A stretch of DNA of 20,271 bases, from the NCBI GenBank assembly GCA_030630015.1, contig DAOVNV010000008.1, positions 1-20,271 on the forward strand, read 5' to 3'. The translations under genes were made by a program, and so were the position numbers. Numbering within the stretch: position 1 is the stretch's first letter; every line of letters begins with the position of its first letter. Shown here piece by piece: positions 15,656-20,271 of this stretch. The stretch comes from Desulfuromonadales bacterium. GTDB taxonomy: Bacteria; Desulfobacterota; Desulfuromonadia; Desulfuromonadales; BM103. The notes under the pieces were generated by a model. It ran no database searches. It worked only from the letters and a program-made list of their open reading frames with translations, and was not told the origin of the DNA.

Positions 15656-16480
15656 TCACGTTTCGCAAATAATTTCGAGAGCCTGTCGGTGCAGTTCCTT
15701 GTTGGCCGCAGCAACCACGAAACCGCCATCCACGGCCGAACCGCCCTGCGCATCAGTCACCACCCCGCCGGCCGCCTCGATGATCGGGATCAGCGGGATG
15801 ATATCGTAGGGTTGCAGGGTGTCTTCAATCACCAGGTCGATCCGGCCGAGGGCCAGCATGCAGTAGGCATAACAGTCGCCACCGAAACGCTGCAGGCGCA
15901 CCCGCTCCGCAACCCGCCGGAAGGCTGCCAGGTTGGCCGGATTGGCAAACATGCTTTCGTGGGTACAGTAGAGGATGGCGTCTTGCAGGGAGGCATCGGA
16001 CCGCGTCGCCAACGCATGGCCCTGCTCATTATGATACAGCCAGGCGCCAGCCGCACTGCCGACAAACAGTTCGCCGGTAAAGGGCTGGTACATCAGACCG
16101 GCCAGAACCTGCCTGCCCTGCATCAGGCCAAGCAGCATGCCCCAAGTTGGCAGTCCACTGATAAAGGCCTTGGTGCCGTCGATCGGGTCGATAACCCAGT
16201 TCAGATCCGATAACCCCCGCGTGATTCCCTCCTCTTCACCGATCACCCCGTACGAGGGGAAAGCCTCTGTCAACCGGCTGCGCAAAAAGGATTCCACCTC
16301 CCGATCGGCCCGGGTCACCGGATCAAAACCGTCGCCGGCCAACTTGTTGTCAACCTCAAGGTCCTGGCGGAAATGGCGCAGGGCTATTTGACCTGCATCG
16401 ATAAGAACTTCACGGCAGGAAGCCACAATCTCCGGCAGCTGCTCCGGGTGAAACTCTGATTGAACGTTTTCTGAAGTCAT
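15656..16480 (-). CDS. hisN: Inositol monophosphatase-family phosphatase, probably histidinol-phosphatase (HisN type)
   Basis: A 274-residue Mg2+-dependent phosphatase. The metal-site motifs are GEEEG (81-85) and DPIDGTKAF (Asp98, Asp101), and a third metal aspartate is expected in the C-terminal half. The segment FGGDCYAYCMLALGRIDLVIEDTLQPYDIIPLIPIIEAAGG differs from typical SuhB proteins and fits the HisN subfamily, which removes phosphate from histidinol phosphate. Activity on inositol phosphate or another sugar phosphate cannot be excluded, and no other his genes are nearby. ATG at 16480 has only a weak upstream ribosome site. It lies 112 bp after the radical SAM gene on the same strand with no clear terminator between, so it may be read from the ccsA operon. 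Confidence 0.82.
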   Translation of the reverse strand: MTSENVQSEFHPEQLPEIVASCREVLIDAGQIALRHFRQDLEVDNKLAGDGFDPVTRADREVESFLRSRLTEAFPSYGVIGEEEGITRGLSDLNWVIDPIDGTKAFISGLPTWGMLLGLMQGRQVLAGLMYQPFTGELFVGSAAGAWLYHNEQGHALATRSDASLQDAILYCTHESMFANPANLAAFRRVAERVRLQRFGGDCYAYCMLALGRIDLVIEDTLQPYDIIPLIPIIEAAGGVVTDAQGGSAVDGGFVVAAANKELHRQALEIICET

Positions 16481-16592
16481 ATCAGAAGAATAGGCATGGA
16501 AAGGTCGGATTGCAACCGAAACCTTTTCAGGAACAGAGGATAACTTCTGGGAGGGAATATTCTCACCCTATGGCAGAATGTTTCCAGACTCT

Positions 16593-18083
16593 TCAAGCAG
16601 CAGAATCGGTTTTGGTCTTTTCAGCGGCAGGTTTCAGGAACTTCAGATATTTCTCGACAGCCTTTGGCATCTTGCCCAATCCGCTCATGTGATCCTTCAG
16701 GAAGGAGTTCTCCATAACGGCCTTCATGCCAGTCAACAAGGCATGGCGCTTCAGGTCATTGCCTTTCATCAGATACCATTCCGGCAGCTTCTTCATGTAG
16801 TAATTCTTGTAGCAGTTGAGAACCGCCTTAAAAATCTCGTCGCGCGACATTGCGCGGGGGCCAATGATCGGTTCTACCAGGTTGTACTTGGAGAAGTCTT
16901 TCTCCTCGATGTACGGCTCAAGTTCCTTGTAGAGGTCAGCGTAGGGCCAGGGAGCTATCATCAGAAAATGCATAAAATCGGAATCGTATTCCTGCGCCAG
17001 TTCGAAGGTTTCCTGGATACTCTCTTTCGTTTCGTCAGGCATCCCCAGGATGACGGAACTCTCCGAAATCATGCCCGCCTCCTTGACCAGGCGGATGGCC
17101 TCCTTTGATTCGGCGAACTTGATCTCTTTCTTAAAATCCGCAAGCCGCTTTTCGTTGGTGGCTTCAACCCCCATGTAGATAAACAGGATCCCCGCCTTGC
17201 GATATTTCCACATAATATCGCGGTCGCGCAGGATGTCGCCGACGCAGGTCTCCATAAGCAGGTGGATGTCGAGGTCCATTTCGATCAGCAAGTCCAGGAT
17301 CTTCTCCCAGCGCTCACGGCTGTAGGTGGGGTATTCGTCAGCGACGAAAAAGGCGTTGACCCCGTACTCCAGGTTCAGGTGGGCAATCTCTGCAACGAAC
17401 GGCTCCGGCTCGCGTTCCCGGTAGGTTCCGTTCCAGAATTTGTGCTGGGAACAGAAGGAACATTCGTGAATGCAACCGCGCGAAGAGTTGACCAACGCGA
17501 CCTTGGTATCCTCGATAAAATAGAGAGGATAGTCGTTCCAGTTGACCAGGTCCCAGGCCGGGCGCAGGCTGTCCAGGTTTTCGATAAGTGGGCGCGGCCC
17601 GGTGGTTACCACATGTCCATCCTGCCAATAGGCAATGCCCACAACCCGTCTTAAATCAGCCCCTGCGACCAATGTTTCAAGAAGTTCAGGGGCCGTGCGC
17701 TCTCCCTCGCCAAGAATGCAGAAATCAACCACTTCGTGAGATTGCTGCAGGATGTCCTCGTAACAGAAGGTGGGGTGTATTCCGCCGAGCAATGTGGTGA
17801 TTTGTGGGTCGATGTTTTTCGCGAGGTCAAGGATCCGAATGGCATCATTGATGGTGGCCGTAAACGCCGTAGTGGCAACAATATCAGGACGTTCCTTGAT
17901 AATCCGGGCCTCAATCTGCGGATAGTCCTCCCATAGCGACATGGCATCATAGATGACGACCTCAAAGCCGGCTGCGCGCAATTCTCCGGCAAGGTAAATG
18001 AACCCCAGGTTCGGCCATCTTCCGGCGGCCTCCACCACTCCGCAGTGGTAGGGAGGGGTAATCAGCAAAACGGTTTTAGACAT
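16593..18083 (-). CDS. B12-binding-domain radical SAM protein (BchE-like family)
   Basis: A 496-residue enzyme with an N-terminal Rossmann-like cobalamin-binding domain (about 1-150) and a radical SAM barrel (about 190-420). The cluster motif is CIHECSFC (Cys204, Cys208, Cys211). LLGGIHPTF is typical of B12-radical SAM proteins, while the DxHxxG base-off histidine motif is not seen, as in many members. FVADEYPTY and ILGMPDETKESIQETF are barrel motifs. The family includes methylases and BchE-type ring cyclases acting on porphyrins; substrate cannot be read from sequence. It is the fourth gene of the ccsA cluster: its ATG shares one base with the stop of the NHL gene (TGATG), which argues for a role with membrane cytochrome or heme work. 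The C-terminal tail is Lys-rich. Confidence 0.88.
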   Translation of the reverse strand: MSKTVLLITPPYHCGVVEAAGRWPNLGFIYLAGELRAAGFEVVIYDAMSLWEDYPQIEARIIKERPDIVATTAFTATINDAIRILDLAKNIDPQITTLLGGIHPTFCYEDILQQSHEVVDFCILGEGERTAPELLETLVAGADLRRVVGIAYWQDGHVVTTGPRPLIENLDSLRPAWDLVNWNDYPLYFIEDTKVALVNSSRGCIHECSFCSQHKFWNGTYREREPEPFVAEIAHLNLEYGVNAFFVADEYPTYSRERWEKILDLLIEMDLDIHLLMETCVGDILRDRDIMWKYRKAGILFIYMGVEATNEKRLADFKKEIKFAESKEAIRLVKEAGMISESSVILGMPDETKESIQETFELAQEYDSDFMHFLMIAPWPYADLYKELEPYIEEKDFSKYNLVEPIIGPRAMSRDEIFKAVLNCYKNYYMKKLPEWYLMKGNDLKRHALLTGMKAVMENSFLKDHMSGLGKMPKAVEKYLKFLKPAAEKTKTDSAA

Positions 18084-19078
18084 CAGTTAAAAGTCTTCCA
18101 GACATCGATCTGACGATTGCCGCTGTCAGCGATGAAAATGAGGTTATTGGTTTTGTCGATGGCAATCCCTGCAGGGGTCCGCATGGCTCCTGCCGCGGCC
18201 CCTTTGTCTCCGTAGGTAAACAGGAACCGGCCGAAGTTGTCGTAAACAAAGATCCGATGACTGCCGCTGTCAACCAGGTGGACTCGGCCAAGACTGTCGA
18301 TCGCCATGGGTCCGGGCATCAGCGGCCCATCACCCGTCTCGGGCTCGGCGAAAAAGTAAGCGAACTTACCGGCGCAGGAGAAAACTGACACCCGCTTCCC
18401 CTGTATGTCGCTGACCAAGGCCCGGCCATCGTCAGTGAGGGCCACGCCCAACGGATGCCAGGCTTCCTGTTCCTCTGACTGCGGTCCGTCAAGACTCAAA
18501 ATAAATTCCCCCTTCGGCAGATAGGTCTTGACCGTACTGTCACCCATATCGGCAATCATGAGCATTTTGCCGTTGCCGGCAATTCCGACCGGAAGTGAAG
18601 GTCGGACACTCTGTTCTTCCTGTTCGGAGGGGAAAAAATGTAGAAAGTTGCGCTCCGCGTCGAAAACCAGAATCGTGCGATTTTCGGCGTCGCTGATGTA
18701 GAGCCGACCCTGGCTGTCTGCGTGGAGGGCCGCTATGTTCAGCCTACCCTGCGGAAAGGGGTCGAACAACCCCTGGCGGTTGCCCTCATAGTCGAAAAAA
18801 TCAACCATGTTGAGGTTTCGGTAGGATGTGATCAAATGGTCGCGATCCAATGCCAGGGCCTGCGGTGTCCTGTTCGCACAGTCGATGTTGTACTGGTAGC
18901 TCGGTTTGGCCAACAAATCCGGTGCGGAGACTTCCTCCGCTGAGTTGTTCATCTCCTGGAGACCGCCACCGGCAACAGTTTGCCGTGAAACAAACAGTTC
19001 CGGGTTGAACAACACGTAAGCAAGAGCCCCGATGCCGAGGATCAAGATCATTCTGAGAAAAAACGGTCGCTGCTTCAT
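18083..19078 (-). CDS. Membrane-anchored NHL-repeat beta-propeller protein
   Basis: A 331-residue protein with one N-terminal membrane helix (about 9-25, uncleaved anchor likely) and a periplasmic propeller. NHL-type blades are visible in ALHADSQGRLYISDAENRTILVFD, LPVGIAGNGKMLMIADMGDSTVKTY, GVALTDDGRALVSDIQGKRVSVF, AIDSLGRVHLVDSGSHRIFVYD and GIAIDKTNNLIFIADSGNRQIDVW. Such propellers usually bind proteins or small ligands and are not enzymes by default. Its ATG overlaps the upstream membrane gene by 4 nt (ATGA), and its stop shares a base with the next start. NHL proteins occur near cytochrome c genes in Geobacter-like bacteria, which supports a role as a periplasmic partner in this cluster. 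Confidence 0.87.
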   Translation of the reverse strand: MKQRPFFLRMILILGIGALAYVLFNPELFVSRQTVAGGGLQEMNNSAEEVSAPDLLAKPSYQYNIDCANRTPQALALDRDHLITSYRNLNMVDFFDYEGNRQGLFDPFPQGRLNIAALHADSQGRLYISDAENRTILVFDAERNFLHFFPSEQEEQSVRPSLPVGIAGNGKMLMIADMGDSTVKTYLPKGEFILSLDGPQSEEQEAWHPLGVALTDDGRALVSDIQGKRVSVFSCAGKFAYFFAEPETGDGPLMPGPMAIDSLGRVHLVDSGSHRIFVYDNFGRFLFTYGDKGAAAGAMRTPAGIAIDKTNNLIFIADSGNRQIDVWKTFN

Positions 19079-19467
19079 AACACGGATTGCTGCTCCGGGT
19101 TCTGGTACTCCCTCATTTTTCGCGCCAGCCGCACCTGGAGGTAGATGCCGCCAACCACGATCCCTGTCAGGAGAATGTGTTTGACTACTAACAGCACGAT
19201 CTGATCACGGCCCAACGCCGGCAGCCACTCGTACTGCTGGTAATTAAATGCCCGCACTACCCCACCCAGCAGCACCAAAGCCAGGCTGACATTCGTGATT
19301 TTGGCCAGTCTGCGGAAAACCTGTTGAGAGAAGGCCATCACCTCGGGATGGCTGTTCTTTTCGCCCGCACGCAAAAGAGCCACCATGGTCAGGGTGCCGC
19401 AGAACCACATGGCTGAGGCCAGGTCATGGCAGAAGTTGTTGAGTATGATCAGCAGGTCAAGTGTCAT
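19075..19467 (-). CDS. Small four-helix membrane protein with possible heme-ligand histidines
   Basis: A 130-residue integral membrane protein with about four hydrophobic helices (roughly 5-30, 55-73, 85-110 and part of the first loop region). It has a histidine inside the first helix (His14 in NNFCHDLASAMWFCG) and one in the last (His97 in VVKHILLTG), an arrangement like that of CopD or di-histidine b-heme proteins. I do not recognise a named family. It lies 15 bp after ccsA and overlaps the NHL gene by 4 nt, so it is very likely translated with them. A role in moving or holding heme for cytochrome c maturation is an inference from context only. Confidence 0.75.
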   Translation of the reverse strand: MTLDLLIILNNFCHDLASAMWFCGTLTMVALLRAGEKNSHPEVMAFSQQVFRRLAKITNVSLALVLLGGVVRAFNYQQYEWLPALGRDQIVLLVVKHILLTGIVVGGIYLQVRLARKMREYQNPEQQSVL

Positions 19468-19482
19468 GATAAATCTGTTTCC

Positions 19483-20271
19483 TCAAGACTGGGTGGGCAG
19501 ATGAGGAACACCCCAGAAGGTAAACACGATAGCGATCAGTGCCAGCACGGTGATCCATGCCAGTCGATGTCCCTTCCAGTGCAGAAAGGTGCGAGCGTGC
19601 AGGTGAAAGGCATAGATCAGCCAAGTGATCAGCGACCAGGTTTCAACCGGATCCCATCCCCAGTAGCGCCCCCAGGCGCTGTTGGCCCAGATCGAACCTG
19701 AAGCTAACATGATAGCATGACCGCAAAAACCGTAGGCAATCAGTCGGCCGTTAAGGTTTTCGAGCAGATCCTGGCTGGGCAACCGTTCGGAAAAAGTGTC
19801 GCCCTTGCGATAGTGCCGGACCAGAAAGAGCAGTCCCGCCGCCGTGGCAATCACGTAGCAGCCATAAGCGTAAAAAGCGGAAAGGATGTGAACAAAAAAC
19901 CAGCCGCTCTGGTATTCGTCAGAAAGGGGCGCAATGGCATGGGGCCGGCTGACACCATAGAGCATCATACCGATGGTCAGCATCAGAACAACAACTCCCA
20001 ACCCCCGCGCCTTGGGATACTGACGCTCGATCCACAGGTAGATGGCGACGGTCAGCCACCCCCCAACAGAGTTCAGTTCGTAGAGGTCGTTCCCCGGCAA
20101 ATGCCCCGCCGCCTGCCAGCGCAGGCCGAGTGAAATGGTGTGGATGGCCAGAGCCACCCAGAGCACCAGAACCCCCTTTTTGGCCAGAGGCTCCCCCTTT
20201 TTGAGGCCGAGAGCCAGAACAATGCCGGCCAGCAGGTAGCCGGCCAACGCGACCCAGAACAGGTTCAGGTC
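19483..20271 (-). CDS. ccsA: Cytochrome c biogenesis protein CcsA/ResC (5' end outside window)
   Basis: An integral membrane heme-handling protein of System II cytochrome c maturation, which with CcsB/ResB exports heme and attaches it to apocytochromes. The WWD-type signature GRYWGWDPVETWSL is clear, with flanking histidines in RPHAIAPL, FFVHILSAFYAYG and FHLHARTF. At least six membrane helices are visible. The frame is open to the last base of the window, where DLNLFWVALAGYLLAGIV forms a first helix, so the TTG at 20247 is not a likely start and the gene continues beyond. It leads the cluster of small membrane protein, NHL propeller and radical SAM gene. A ccsB/resB partner may lie just upstream outside the window. 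Confidence 0.93.
   Translation of the reverse strand, partial: DLNLFWVALAGYLLAGIVLALGLKKGEPLAKKGVLVLWVALAIHTISLGLRWQAAGHLPGNDLYELNSVGGWLTVAIYLWIERQYPKARGLGVVVLMLTIGMMLYGVSRPHAIAPLSDEYQSGWFFVHILSAFYAYGCYVIATAAGLLFLVRHYRKGDTFSERLPSQDLLENLNGRLIAYGFCGHAIMLASGSIWANSAWGRYWGWDPVETWSLITWLIYAFHLHARTFLHWKGHRLAWITVLALIAIVFTFWGVPHLPTQS

Overview
The window is a GC-rich (roughly 55-60% by eye) chromosomal segment. The suggested host is a deltaproteobacterial anaerobe, most likely in or near the Desulfuromonadales (Geobacter/Desulfuromonas/Pelobacter type). This rests on the System II cytochrome c biogenesis protein CcsA beside an NHL-propeller gene, an IspH N-terminus typical of that group, hemerythrin-like and Cache-kinase genes, and many lipoproteins. 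It is inference from gene style, not a taxonomic search. No rRNA, tRNA, CRISPR array or phage module was seen.

Left end (1-6251, all minus strand): an ispH - pfaD - pfaA operon. IspH (last step of the MEP isoprenoid pathway) has a recognisable promoter and is followed, with overlapping stop/start codons, by a PfaD-type enoyl reductase. Then comes a large PfaA-type iterative synthase (KS - AT - coiled linker - tandem ACPs) that runs off the window inside its second ACP. This is a polyunsaturated fatty acid / 'secondary lipid' synthase locus. Both internal junctions have the same form: a TTG start in a TTGA overlap, with a Shine-Dalgarno 8 nt upstream.

Middle (6475-13943): mostly single genes and small pairs. 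These are an AhpD-like protein lacking one of the two expected cysteines, a REP-like 18-bp hairpin, a small secreted Gly/Gln-rich protein, and an orphan Cache-PAS histidine kinase. They are followed by a small hemerythrin-like protein that seems to have lost most iron ligands, an SseB-like protein paired with a TPM-domain lipoprotein, a YbeL-type zinc-ribbon protein with its own terminator, and a CigR-like lipoprotein with LPPGL repeats.

Right end (14058-20271, all minus strand): reading in the direction of transcription, ccsA (5' end off the window) - small four-helix membrane protein - membrane-anchored NHL propeller - B12-type radical SAM enzyme - hisN-like phosphatase - sthA. The first four genes are packed with 1- to 4-nt overlaps or a 15-nt gap and look like one unit linked to cytochrome c/heme work at the membrane. 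Between hisN and sthA lies a 133-bp palindromic MITE with GTAA...TTAC ends and a perfect 8-bp target duplication, which resembles a non-autonomous IS66-family element.

The most notable items are the isoprenoid gene leading a Pfa operon, a perfect 107-bp repeat between neighbouring ACP modules, the MITE, and the ccsA/NHL/radical-SAM cluster.
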